DNA from: Owenia fusiformis
Lineage: Eukaryota > Annelida > Polychaeta > Sabellida > Oweniidae
NCBI GenBank assembly: GCA_903813345.2
Contig: CAIIXF020000007.1
Coordinates: 10,485,730-10,545,729, forward strand
Reading direction: 5' to 3'
Length of the DNA stretch: 60,000 bases
Both the position numbers and the translations under genes were made by a program. The first letter of the stretch is position 1; the number at the start of each line of letters is the position of its first letter. A model generated the notes under the pieces. It made no database searches. It was not told where the DNA came from and saw only the letters and a program-made list of their open reading frames with translations. This document shows positions 46,015-59,366 of the stretch, piece after piece.

Positions 46015-47337
46015 GCTACACCATGCCATGGGATACATTCATGCCTCCTTAAGTATTAGCATAAACTACTCGTTTATCAATGGTCAGTGTCAATGTCACC
46101 AACAAATGGTGCAACAGGTCAGTTATGAAAAATCGACGTCAAGTAAACATTTTCATTTATGGCTACTTGTCACATTAATAATGTCTTGGAGTAGAAGATT
46201 AAAGACGAGGGGCAAGAGATCAGATCACACATGACAGAGGGAAGAGGTATAGATGGGCATGATGTGATACCTGAAATAAATGGCCTCGATTAGCGAGGAG
46301 ACATCGCGCATTGATCAAAAAGCTACTTCAACCACGAGGACAGTCGCTCGAACTTTGTAACTAATTAACAGAAAATTTGTTGTTCATATACTTGGTTATC
46401 ACTATAATTGACCAAGTAAGAACATTAAAATTACATTCAATATCATGTTTTACACAAAACATTATCAGTACAAGGGTTTAATTGAATAAAAGTGAAGTAA
46501 CCTTTACAATTTCTCTTTTGATGGAGCTTGTAATACAATTAATTGATTTTACTTTATTTTGGTATTTTATTCTATTTTCTATAATGAATGATTGTCACTG
46601 CCATACACATTTTTTAATTTGGGATAAATTTAATTTTCTTAACTACATGGAACTGCCCTACATTTTGATGAAAAGGATTTAAGCTCAAGGTGCTATCTTT
46701 AATATTAAGTGAGCCGCCCACTCCTTGAAATTTATGCTACCCCAAAACCCGACTATCGCCTCTTCTATTAAGCTGTATACAATATAACTCGTAGGCATGT
46801 GTCATTAATTTACAATGGATTGTGTCTAATGTTTCAATTATTAAACAACTTTTAATTCAGTCAGTTTAAAAAACTGTATCATCTTGCTCAATGGAGCGTC
46901 GATTATAAATTCCTTTGAACCATGCACATGAAATAACATATGATTATTTATTTACTTATGGTCGTTGATCTTCATTTTCATGAAACGTTATGCAATGACA
47001 CGAGTATAAGTCATCAAACTAAGTCATTTGTGAACAATTCATTCATAGATTTCACTGCACCAAAACCATAGAGGAAGATATCATTTTTTGCAATTAAACC
47101 ATACATATATTATTTTGAGTTATTATACATATAATATGGATATTCCTTATTCCGTATTGACAATTTAAAAAATGAAAAGAAATAGCATTTACATTAATTT
47201 AGCCTACATTTTAATCTCGAAAACTTTAATATACAGAATAATTGAATTTATTCTAAAACGAATTTATTAAAAGTAAACCGTTTTTTTCATATAGAAAAGA
47301 TATATTTGGAGAAAAATAAGGTATACATGTAACTCAC

Positions 47338-47435
47338 CGATGATTTTGTGCTGTTGCCCCTTCGAAGAATCAGTCAGAGTGCTAGGGATCTTTTTGAATT
47401 TGAAGAGATCATGGGATATTTGATAACCTTTATAC
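47338..47435 (-). promoter_or_regulatory. proposed promoter and 5' untranslated exon of the EF-hand gene
   Basis: On the minus strand a TATAAAG box (about 47428-47434) lies about 30 bp before a probable start site near 47400. A short ATG-free exon follows and ends at a GTGAGT donor (47338). The first coding exon has a matching acceptor three bases before its ATG. The distance and signals fit; no transcript evidence is available. Confidence 0.5.
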
Positions 47436-50179
47436 TACTTATTAGGATATTGTTTATACTATTCTAATATGGACTTTAAAATTATAACATTTATCAAATT
47501 CAATATTTAATTACTGAGATAAACCGCCAATATGACGTCAGTAAGTGTCTGTTGTAGGCTTCACTTGTCATTATATTTAACGCTCCGATTTGTGCTACTT
47601 GATATTATCCAATAGTTGCAAGTTTTAAGTTAGACGATCAGCAAACAAAATGTGATAGAATGTTTACACATAAACATGATATGAAGTGGGATACTAAATC
47701 ACTTTTTCTAATAATAGTCCATGAGTATAAATTTAAAATAACTATTTACATTTTTAAGCATTTGGATTATGGCGATGTCTTTGCGGACTGGTGTTGACCC
47801 TTTGATATATTTAGGCTATTGCTTTCGAGATTGGATTTTGTTTGTCCCACATCATTTGCGCCTGAATGCTTTATCTTGTATCGAACACTAGTATCTACAA
47901 CTATTTTTGATGTTTTGTTTTCTAGCTATCAATTTTAAATTTATTCTTCAACATGAATTGTAATGACTTCACTATGAATGAAATGTCCCTTGGTGTTATG
48001 GCCTCGGATTGTGATATTGCATTCATTGGTACTTGAATGCCGGGGGAGGGGGAATTAGACAAGATACTATTATCAAAGGCAATGCAAACTCACAGATTTC
48101 CAGCAATGGAATTAGTCTGTGTCGACATGATCTAAGGGATAATATGAAGGAGACAATCTAATAAAGTTTGATTTGAATACTTTAAGATAAGGACATGAAA
48201 TTAGAGATTTTCAATGGATTTTGATTCTTTAATTTAAGATTTGCATTATGTTTACATTATACACCTTCTTCAAAAACACAATCATAAGTGAATTCTATGC
48301 ACCCTCTGTGTGTCTAGATGATTGTTCTGTATCAAGGGTATAGCAAACCAACACAATGATAATTGTTTATCAGAATTATCAGAATATTCTTCATACGTGG
48401 TGTGGTGTTAACCCCCGTTGCTCACATATATGGAATATTAGACACTTCATAAAAGCAGTATAGACTTTTTTACAAGAACAGAAACAATTGTCTGGAAATA
48501 TGCTAAAATGATGGTTAAACATTTTAGGTTAAGGAATCTCTTTTAGTAACTTGAATTAGTCTCAAGAATGTGCTATTTTACCTGAAATTTTCAAAAGGTT
48601 CAGTGGAGTTCGATGCATTAAAGTTTCAAAGCACTTTGAAATCGGGGAAATCAATGGTAGATTAGAACATTTTCAAATTAATTTGCTTTGCTTCTTTATA
48701 GTTAATTACCACTATATTATATATAGGTTAATGATAAATAAAATCCATGAGGCAGGAACACTAAATTCCATACTTTTCAAAAATATTAAATTTTTAATAA
48801 CATTTTACAGTTCCTTGGCTCATTGCCTCATATGAGTAGTATGAAATAATACAAACTGATATGAGTACAGTATACAATAAACTTAGTGAATGGAGGGAAT
48901 TTATCGAATGGGATGAACCTGTCTGAGATGTGTCTACCTCGAGAGACAATCTAGTATTCCAGGAATGGTGGAACGGGTAGCATTTAACATTTCCCATCTC
49001 GTGTCAACTAAATCACCGACACCATAGAAACTACATTTAGATATCCTGAATTTTTAAACAAAAAAGATTAAAAAATAAATAAAAAACCTGATCCTCAATT
49101 CAAGCCACCATATTACATAACACACTTGTTATTACAAGGAAGCTATTTTCAAAGCTGGTGTCTTCGTCTCAATTTTAAAGATATTATACACAGGATGTCT
49201 GTCTATTTTTGGGAACATACTGTAAAGAAGGAATAGCATTCTAAGTGTGTTCTCATTGACAGAGTTGTTTTATAATTAACCGCAACAGCTTGAGTAGCAT
49301 ATTGTACATGATACATTCTATGCAAATTAGGATGACGTAGCTCCTATCTATCACACCCATTAGATGGAAAATATCATGTCATATAACACATACAGCGATT
49401 CGGATTTAATTCAGAAAAAAATGTGAATAATGAGTTTATAAATGAATACTATATAGCCATGTAGAGTGGATTCGGAAATTTGGAAAAGTGATTTAGATAG
49501 CTGGCCAAGGGAACTAAGAAGGTGGGGTCCAGATGGAGTAAAGCTGGATTTGTAAAGTATGTGCTGCATACAACTATGGAAAGTAAGTGTCTTAAGTAAT
49601 AACACTTTAATCAAATAGCTAATCCTCTGATTAACTGATCATAAAACATTGATAAAAATCATGTTATTCCGTATAAAACCATGAATAAATGATAACCATC
49701 TAGTGGACGGTTTGGGAGTAATGGTAATATGAAAACACGATTATCAATAAGACAATGTACTCAATATAATTTAAGAGCAAAGACTAAAACTCGGGGATTT
49801 GGGGGGGGGGGGGGGGGTTGGGGGGGGGTACCATTAGAAATAAAATACAAGAATAAACACATTATGTGTTTGGGTCAGTGAATATTACACAACAATTATA
49901 AAATACAAATTGATGATAACTTATTATTTGAATTGATTTGTAATTTACATACCCACGTTTACCACCTGAATGTGCTTGTCGCAGATGTGTCCTTAATTAA
50001 TGACTTCATTCATCTAATAAGTGGATATGAAAATGAGATATAATTGATATCAATTAATTTCTTCAACTAATTGCATTGTTTTGTTATGAATATTAATAAA
50101 GAGCATGTTTGATTGGTATTAAATATGAGAATTAGTTTGATCTTGAATTAAGAATTAATGCCGTCGATTTTCAAAGTAC
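47436..50179. other. gene-poor interval upstream of chitin synthase
   Basis: No exon was recognised, although the 5' exon(s) of the chitin synthase may lie here. The only clear structure is the run G17-TT-G9 at 49801-49828, a likely quadruplex-forming and polymorphic tract. Confidence 0.5.
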
Positions 50180-50745
50180 GAGCGGTGATCAATAAGTAAT
50201 GGACGCTTTTTTACAGATACTTTTTCATAGACCAATCCCTTTGACTTTCCTACCAGTGATACATCATTCAATTATCTATCAATTCTGAACATTTGAAGAC
50301 AAAATATATTACACATGTTGATATATGCTTATTTCCGTGAAGGAGGTATAGGCACCCCGGGACCGACATTTACGTCAAATATTCAGTTTTCAGCCAGTTT
50401 GGCATATTTCAGTTATATTTGAACTTTTTTTATATGCAACAAGTGTTGTGTTGTTTGAAATATTTACCCTACTCCATTTGGACAATGCACCTGCCCACAG
50501 ATCTCAAAATGTTCAGAATACAATATCCCTGGACCTATACTACTTATTTCCATAGAGAAAGGACGCAGGTTTAATGACAATGATGAAATAAAGCAAGCTG
50601 TGCAACTGCATCTTGCTACCATGCCAGAGAATGGGTTCAGTCGTGTCTCACAATCTTGAGTTAAAAGGATGAGGAATTGTGTACATGTAGCACTTATGGA
50701 ACTTATGGTGGGCCTTGTATAATGAAGGTGGCACAACTTTAGTGT
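50180..50745 (+). mobile_element. degenerate mariner transposase C-terminal relic
   Basis: It begins near GTACGAGCGGTGATCAATAAG, similar in style to mariner termini. At about 50570-50700 the + frame reads FNDNDEIKQAVQLHLATMPE and VKRMRNCVHV, matching the C-terminal end of mariner transposases (rF.sdeevk.av...; RW.kCi). It contains stops and most of the gene is missing. It lies just upstream of the first recognised chitin synthase exon. Confidence 0.65.
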
Positions 50746-50886
50746 GCTCTAGGACTAAGTCGTTCCAAAGAATTTTCAAAGCATATATGTTTATTGAAAC
50801 GAATGAAGCAAAAATGTTCCTTATTTATAGAAAATGAAATATTTAACTGTTTCATACTTTATCCCATGTCGTTGAATTGATTTCAG

Positions 50887-53800
50887 GGTGTGGTTTGCAC
50901 TCTGCTGTTTGTGCTGATGCTAGCATCGCTGGTGTTCAACAAGGCGTCACTAATTTGGCTCTTGGGTGGAACAAAGATAAACAACGTTCCTTTGGAAACA
51001 TGGTAATACTTTTTACAACACTATTTTTCATAATATGTAAACGCAAAAATACAACTTAGGAAGCAAAACTATTACAAAGCACATCCAATCTGAGGATATC
51101 AAATCTTGATCATCATATTAAGGGCACAGCCAGGAACATAATATATTTACGACATGTACATGAGTTGAATTAACTGGAAATTTACCCCAACATTCCATCC
51201 ATACCCAATCTATATGTCCAGTAAAATAAAATTTTTATCTGTCCAATACAAGAATAGGTATATTTCACTTATTGTGAATTATAACATGGCGCCTATGGGT
51301 AATCTCCCCGACCTAGGAGTCACATTTTCAGTCACATTTTCAGTTGATAAACACTTTTTAAAAAATGTCTAGATGTAATTTTACATGTTGATTTCAAATG
51401 TATCACTTTGAATGAATTCTGAATGACGTAAGTCAAGATTATTTCTACTTGTATTTATTTAGTCTATTGTCTCACTCTGATACTCATAACATCTTTCTGT
51501 TTCACCTGAAACTCAGGACTGAGAAGAAATGTGATGTGATGGTTTATCATGATGCTATTGTCTAGACACATTTGGATATGATTCTCAAATATGCCTATGG
51601 GCACACTTACTTATTCCATCATACTTGGCGTTCATTATAATATACCTTATGGAAAAAACAAAATGTACATGTATTTACAAATAAAATGACTATAACATTT
51701 CCAACCATTCCAAGCATTGTTATACAATATATTCTTCCAGGTATGCTGCATTTGCGCTTGTATTCCTTGTACCAGAACTGTTTGCAGTAATAAAGGTTCT
51801 ATGGAACACATCTTTTATAAAACAAACCAGCACTCACCAATGGCCGAGTGGAGTGGCTCTACTAGTGGTAAATATCTTTATAGCCGTATATGAAGCCTCT
51901 CTCCTTGTCTTTCTCAATAGATCATATCAAGAACCCATGTCCCAATGTCCCCATATTATGTGTCATATATACTTATCCAAAGTTACATTGATTTGCCAAG
52001 TATCATGGTTCAACTCACAAATGGGAAAAAGTAACAGGCATTTCAAAACTTAGTGTTTGGCCAAAATTAAAGTTAAATTCAGTATCCTGGAAACAGCACT
52101 AACCTCAATGTGACCAAAAATGTGGATGCTATCGTCAAAGAGAGGATGGATATTGAGTTGTAAAAAGTAGTGAGGGTAGATACTCCAAGGAAATTCTTCT
52201 AAAATGCCTTAGAAAGGTTTTATGAGCATTACAAAATGCCATACCCCTATTTGAAGTGTATTTAAGGTCATGTCTGGAAAGAATTGCTGCTGTTAACATG
52301 GCCAAGGGAGACACGCCGACTATTAATTTTGTGTAAAACTAAGCTTTAATTTTGGTAAACACTACATTTTGAAATGCCTGTAATTTTTTCCCGTTTGTGG
52401 GTTGAACCACGATACTTGGCAAATCAATGTAACTTTGGACTAGCTTTAAAATGATATATGACTGTAATTTTCATTTTCACGTTCAGGGATTTTTGGTGAG
52501 TTTCGCGGAGGTGAGCAGTTACCTGATGTTTACATTGGAAATTGCGCCACGATTACCAATACAGCTCCTCATGCCACTTCTAAGTTCAGTTTTTGCAGTT
52601 GCACTCTGCTACGAACAATGGGAAAGCTATATGGTAGGTTACGTAATGCTAACTTGCAATAGTACTGTACTTCATGAGAAAAGTACAATATGTTACGTAC
52701 TCATACATATATTTGAATAATCGTACAAAGCATTGCGCATAACATAAGGTTCAGTGTGTACATGCACTGTTCATGAGTTTCTTTTACATGTCACTTATGA
52801 TATCAAATGTCGAATAAAAACACATGTCACGAGAATGATTATTTTTTAATTAACAGCCTTGATTAATAATGGAATTATAACTAACAAGTACAATGTACGA
52901 TATCAAAACATTCATTTTAAAGTAACAATGTTAATAAAATGATAAACATGATAACGAATTTAATCAACATTGATCAATTTATATTTAATTCTTAATTCTC
53001 ATTCTATCCTCTGTGTATTACCCATTGTGCCCTCCGAGTTGTATACTTACCCCTTTGATTCTTCTCGATTCCAGATAAAACGGGCCAAGGACCAAGAAGT
53101 TCACTTTGATGGTAATTTTACTCTGGCTCATAAACCAGCTGACACAATACCCGACGATGCCAACTGGAAACGTTTAGTGAAGACGCTGTTTGGTCTTAGT
53201 GGTATATGGGCAACATGTGCAATAGCGGCTGTTGGCGTGCTTACCAGTATCATGCCTTGGTTCCAGGCCCTTTGTCTCCCAACCTCCTTGAGTCTGTTGT
53301 CTCTTGCCTGGAGCCCTAAGGTTCAAATGTACATTGTCCGCTCCCCTGATGGCACATTCCAAGGCCGCTGGAAAGCAATGTGCTTGTACACAGTCTTTAA
53401 GATTATTGTACTCATGGTCGGAATCAGTATTATCATGGTGATACGTCTGCAACAGCATCATATTCTCGATAGCAATTTCTTTGTGAAACTTGGTGATGGA
53501 CTTTATGGTTGCAGACAGAAGGAAATCTTATATCCATTACTGATTCACTTTGGTAGCAGTTTCTGTGGCCACCTGACTGGTTTCGCAGCAGCAACATTAT
53601 GTGTACCTAATATAGGTATGACTTTGCCATCAGTGTTGGCAACTCCTATAGCCATCGCCATTGGAATGTATTTCTGTATTCCTTCGTTTCAGCTACTCGA
53701 CGAGCTGACATGTTACTCATCAAATATCAGTATCTGGTGTATGTTTGCCTTAGCCTCAATTGCTTGGGTAGCCCCATATCTCATATTAGGAACCAACTTA

Positions 53801-56800
53801 ACAAAACAGTGTGCGGTTCTTCTGAAGCCAATGGACGAACTTTTTATACAATCATCGTGGAATGGTTTGTTTCTGGACCAACATATGTTTCTTAATTACA
53901 CATACGAAGGATTCACGCCTTGTAAAGAACACGTTGCATCAAATAAAGAAAACGTGAGTCGTGTTTTCATATGCACGACCATGTATAGAGAGGCTGACTG
54001 GGAAATGAAAAGACTTTTGACCAGCTTATATAACATATCGCAGTCCAAGAAGGTCAAGGACGTTTATTTAGAAGCACATTTATTCCTAGACAATGGTACA
54101 AAGGATCTCCATTTGACTGATTTTGCAATTCAACTAGTGTCATTATTAGAGAGTACAATGTCTATACGTCCATCACAGGCGAACTGTTTGCAGACGCCTT
54201 ATGGTGTTCAACTTAATTGGCTCCTGCCTGGAGTCACAAAAATGCCGTTCTTCATACATCTCAAAGACTGTAGCATAATAAAAGCTAAGAAAAGATGGAG
54301 CCAAGTTATGTATATGTCATACGTGCTCAATTTCCGAGTCCTGAGAGACAGCTCAAAAGACAAATCTCAAGTGAAAAATAAGGTTAAAGATAGTGACGAT
54401 TCTTTATTCGTTGGCTATTCAAGTGATAAGGAATGGAGGAAAAATGCCAATACACTTAGTAGTAAAAAGTTAAAACGTCATTCATTGCCGGATGTACCAG
54501 AGAGAGCAACGATTATTGAAACTACTGAGGAGGCTGTCGGAACTACTGAGGAGCAATCTCACAACGTTACTGAAAACAGGAAATACCTAGGAAGACTGTT
54601 TAATACTGATCCGGATAATAGAAACATAACTGGAATACAACAAGGTATAGCAATAACGAGTCTTTTAGAATCATACAGTCGTAATGATAGTATAACAAAT
54701 CCAAGCTCATCCGACCAAGGAATAGGGACATCGCAAGATGACGTTTCAATTTCATCTTTTACAACTAGCAATCCAGAACGTTCTGTTGACACATTAGCAT
54801 CTCGAGGGACATCAGCCTTACAAAGTGACTCATACTGGCGAGATTATGAAGGTGATGTATCATCATGTAATGAAAATTCTCTAACTTCATCTAAAGCCAA
54901 ACAGTCCAGATCCTTTTTGACTGAAGCAGATATGCACAATGAGCTTCCAAATATCAATCCAGATGAAAGCTTAGGTAAATGTTCCATATTGCGTTTCAAC
55001 CCTACGAAAAATATAACTCTTGGCCTAAATAGACCCCCTGCCCCACCGATACCCCAACGACCACTACCCCCTAAACCTCCTAGATCTAAAAAAGCTTCAA
55101 AAGATGCTCGGAATTCCAAGAAGAAACAGGAGTTAAAAGAAAGTCCGTCTACTCAACAACTTATAGATATGGATGATTCACAAACAAATATTTACCAAAG
55201 CATCAGATCTACTGCTATGGAATCAGAACTTAAAGCAGCCCCAAGAAACCGAAAAAGTAAAGCAAAAGATGATAAAATATTTACAATAGCCCGTGAAACA
55301 ATACCTAAAGACTCTGACCTAAATGAAACACGCCCTAAGATTCCATTAGATGATAATACTTACATTCTTGCCACTGATGCGGATATGGAGTTTACAGATG
55401 AGAGTATTTTGGATCTTCTTCACCTTTGTAATCATGACAGAAGACTCGGCGGTGCTTGTGGAAGGACACATCCCATCGGACAAAATACGGGACCCGTTGT
55501 GTGGTATCAGAAGTTTGAATATGCTAAAGGTAATTCCCTTCATGACATGCGCTCCATTTACACATTTGATGTCAAGTTTAGGTTAAGCTGGGGCTTTCTA
55601 AGTGTGACAAGTTTCCATTGGCATTTGAAATAAACTTGTAAGATTCCAGATAATTTACCAAGTCAATCATTTTAATATATTGTATTGCATCTTTATTGTA
55701 TACGTATTGCTCTTTTGGGAAAGCTGTATTTTCTGATGATGATGATTTTTGTTGGAAAATGTAATGATTCGAGAATGAGCTCATGGTACACCAATTCTTT
55801 AGTTCTCCCAATACGTGCGTGGTTGTAACTGAAATAAACGTGTTTATTATGACATACAAATTCATGAGGTTTACTCACAATTCAGAATAACTAGTCTAAT
55901 CATTATATTCTTAACATTTTAGATTTCTGGATGATCAAAAGCTCACAGAATGTAGTTGGTTCTGTAATGTGCTGTCCCGGCTGTTTCAGCCTCTACAGGT
56001 TTGTTAAACCTAACCTCTAAAGGTTCATTTTTATACGGAAAAAGGTTCAAAAATGAATTCTCGAGTATTCCCCTTTTGGTTTGTCATTAAGATCAAATTA
56101 ACCAAACCATTAATTGATTTATTTGACAGTTCTGTTCTGTTAGGTGTCCCTTAAATGTAAATAAATATCTTTCAGAGCCTCTGCAATCAGAGACATCATC
56201 TCCAACTATGCTGGACCCACAGATGAATCGTTCGATGTATTTATCAAAGATACAGGTAAGAAACCCGGGGCCCCGGGGTAAGAAACTCCTTTTTATTAAC
56301 CGATATCATATTCTCATTTGTATATTTCACATATATTTTAGATAACTCGTATTATCATAAATAAAACATACGCATCATGTGCAATATTTGAAGTTGTTTG
56401 GTTCTTTGCGTCTTTGCAGTATACGAAAAGGTAAATAAAATGCAAATTTTATTCCTACAGTGTATCTTGTAATTGCAGGTGAAGACAGATGGATGTGTAC
56501 CTTGATGATGTTGAATGGCTGGAAGTTGGAATACAGTGCCTTCTGCCATAACACAACATACTGCCCTGACACATTCATGGAGTTTATGAAACAACGGAGA
56601 AGATGGGTGCTTTCCGATCTCGCCAACATGCTTCTCGTTTTCAAAAACATTTTCAAACTTGCTCGAAAGAATGACAGCTTTTCTCTTGCGTACATTCTCT
56701 ATTTGATCCAAATGTTTACAATTGTGCTCTTTGCTCCTGCCTCGACGATCGTCATCATCGCTGGTGGGTTCGACATTATCTATGGTATCCCCTTTCAGAT

Positions 56801-59078
56801 AGTAGCACCCGGGATAGGGGTGATGGTTCTGTTGTATAGCTTACTGTGTATAGTAGGAAGCATGAAAGTTCAGACGAGAGCTACATTGTTATTGACGTCG
56901 ATGGCCGGATTATCTATGGTTCTAGTCGTAATAGGGGGCGCTGTGTATATCGCTGAGGATATTTACCAAAGTAAGCTTAGACAAATCACATTGATATAAA
57001 TCAATTATGGGTGCATTTTTTATTTGTAGTAAATATTGTTAAAGTGTATTGTAGGCCTAAATTATCGTTTGTATTTTTTAATGTCTTAACAATTTAACAT
57101 AGGTTTTATGCAGATATAAAGATGGCAGAAGAAAAAATGTATTGTAGTCTTTCAAAGATATTAAACCAGATTGATTGCACTGCCACCTAATTTAAGAATT
57201 ATTTCTATCGCCATCATTTAGCCTAAAACGCAAATAAATATAGATCTGTTTTGGCCACTACCTGGCCAGTGGAGATAATGCCTGTTATATGACTTGCTAT
57301 TTAAAATAACTACTATTGTTATGTATATTATTGTTTTATAGATATAATCGATGAAAATGTAGGCTTCCAGGAATATTATTTGATACTATTCCTAATCGGT
57401 GCACTTTTATTTGCGGCCTTTTTGCACCCCTGTGAAACGTGGATCCTTGCTCATGGGTTTGCATACCTGCTTGGGTTCCCTGCCATGCAAATCTTCCTTC
57501 CGATATATGCCATTTGTAATATAGTGGATCAAAGCTGGGGTACTCGGGAGAATGTAAGTAGAAAATCAATCCCTCTATTAATATAGTATTCAATTTTGAG
57601 AACAAGGCATCTACTGTACTGTGTAAAGTGTAAACTAACGCAATATAAAACCATTGTCTTAAAAAATCACGAGTGGCATCAGATCTACAGACATTTGTAA
57701 ATGTAGTGTCATTGTTTCAAAACCTCGAGTTAACCAATTAAGTAAATCATACCCTATTGGTAAATGTCAGTCTTACAGTTTCAAGGTAATAGAATATATA
57801 AACCTACTCCGAAATGTTGTGGGAGAAACATGAGAAAGTCACCAATTCGCGGAGGAATAGTCTCATCCAAATTGTTTGCCTATTAGGTTGCTATTCTCAA
57901 TTTTTCTTAATCAGATTAAAATGAATATGTTTAAGAACAAACCAAAGACAAAACCGGCGATGTGCTGCGGAAGAAGTAGAGAGAAGTCTCATAAAAAGTT
58001 AAAAAAGGAAGACAGGCCGAAAGGTACAAATAAATTATATGTGAAATAAAAGGTAGTCCTTAAATTCCTTATTTTAATGTTGTGGCGAGCTTCACAGATG
58101 TGATATATGGACTGTAATTCTAAAATAGGTTCTCAAAGAATGTCAATATTTATTTGTTATCGATATGTTATTTTCTGGTTCAAAATAAAGTAGGGAGACA
58201 AATGTGTACACTTTTTTCTGTATTTCTATAAATCTTCAGGAAAATATCCCTGTATTGTCTTTCATTAGTATATATATTTAAAGAAATCAATGCCAACTCC
58301 AGGAAAATTTCAAAATTGCCATTCTTTCAATTAAAAGAAATTCTGCCGAAGTTTTTTAACACCATTGGAGTAATGCAGTACGGTATATATCTAAATTTGC
58401 TAACACTCGATGCAACAGTACAAGCACTGTGAACAATGATACTTTCCAAAGTAGGAAATACACCCATGAGTCATCATACTTTATTTTGAACCAGAAAATT
58501 AGATGGGCATGAGCAGCAATTATTTCATAAATGTGAACCTAGAGGACAGGTGAACCGTAACCAGGAGATATGTCCCTGATTTATATTATTCTTCTCTCAC
58601 TATTGTAGATATAGATGCTGACGTATCAAGTTCAACTGTAGAAGTTGAAGAAGAAGCAACCGTCATATGTACAGATGCAAACTTTAGACTGATGAAAGAT
58701 GGCAGCCCAAGCGAATATGAAGAATATCTATTCTGGGAGAAGATGAGGGAAATAGTTCTTGGAACATCAGTCAATTTGAGTGTGTGTGGTAAAACGTTGA
58801 AGAAGGGGTTGGCCCACTTACGCAACATCTGTTTAGGATCACTACTAGTGCTCAACTCACTCTGGCTTATGTTACTTAGCGTACTATATTTTAACGCGGA
58901 TTTAAATCTGGTGAAATTGAATGTTTATGGACTAATTGCCGGGACGGTGTATGGGCTGGTGTTATTGGTCCAAGTTGTTGGTTTGATATCACATCGATTT
59001 GAAGCGGTGTTTGCAAGATATGCCGTGAAAATCTTTGGGGGGACAATACCAGTGTGGGTGTTTAGAAGAACAGCTTGA
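50887..59078 (+). CDS. chitin synthase (family 2 glycosyltransferase), 5' end not identified
   Basis: This membrane enzyme polymerises UDP-GlcNAc to chitin. Ten exons: 50887-51002, 51741-51867, 52487-52633, 53075-55529, 55923-55998, 56176-56255, 56479-56970, 57342-57553, 57915-58023, 58609-59078. They give 1427 in-phase residues plus an unseen N-terminus. About nine hydrophobic N-terminal segments precede the catalytic core. Core motifs in order: CTTMYREADWEM, LHPG-type LLPGVTKMPFFIHLKD, KRWSQVMYMSYVL, ATDADMEF (Asp898/Asp900), ACGRTHPIGQ, VWYQKFEYA, CCPGCFSLYRASA, EDRWMCTL, QRRRW. The C-terminal membrane part includes SWGTRE. All catalytic motifs are intact. Between RWSQVMYM and DADMEF sits a disordered insert of about 335 residues, rich in Ser/Lys/Asp with PPAPPIPQRPLPPKPPR. 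No myosin-head exon was seen. The first listed exon starts in phase 0, so at least one upstream exon is missing. Confidence 0.95.
51974..52445. mobile_element. foldback element in chitin synthase intron
   Basis: The left arm (about 51974-52066, containing AAGTATCATGGTTCAACTCA) is inverted at 52337-52445 (GGGTTGAACCACGATACTTG). Arms are about 95 bp and diverged. The interior is non-coding or very degenerate. It fills most of the intron between the second and third recognised exons. Confidence 0.8.
58170..58499. mobile_element. short MITE-like inverted pair in the last chitin synthase intron
   Basis: TTTTCTGGTTCAAAATAAAG at 58171 is inverted at 58478-58499 (CTTTATTTTGAACCAGAAAA). The 22 bp ends are perfect and bound about 330 bp of non-coding sequence. 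Confidence 0.6.
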
Positions 59079-59360
59079 ATGAAAAACAAATTAAGACAAA
59101 TATTGCACTTCGTTTTTCACTGAGTTTTTATCATGTTTTATCATGTTCATTAAGAGGTAACACATTTTGGTATGTAAAGTCAAAAGAGTAATAATTAATC
59201 TTTTAATTGAATAACCTTACTACATCTACGTAGGTGCGTTGGTGATAGTTGCTGTTGAAATACAACTTTAGTCTTGTATGGATGAGCTAGTTTTACGTAA
59301 GTGCTCAGATAATACACACAGAAATTATAATGATATGTGTTTCTAGCCAATAAGAAGTTG

Positions 59361-59366
59361 AATAAA
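59361..59366 (+). terminator. polyadenylation signal of chitin synthase
   Basis: AATAAA 283 bp after the chitin synthase stop; the first clear signal on this strand. Confidence 0.55.

Noticed and set aside
48000-50000. Search for the first exon of chitin synthase
   Set aside because: Several short ATG frames exist (for example near 47770 and 47950), but none has family-like sequence with a phase-0 donor, so none was called.
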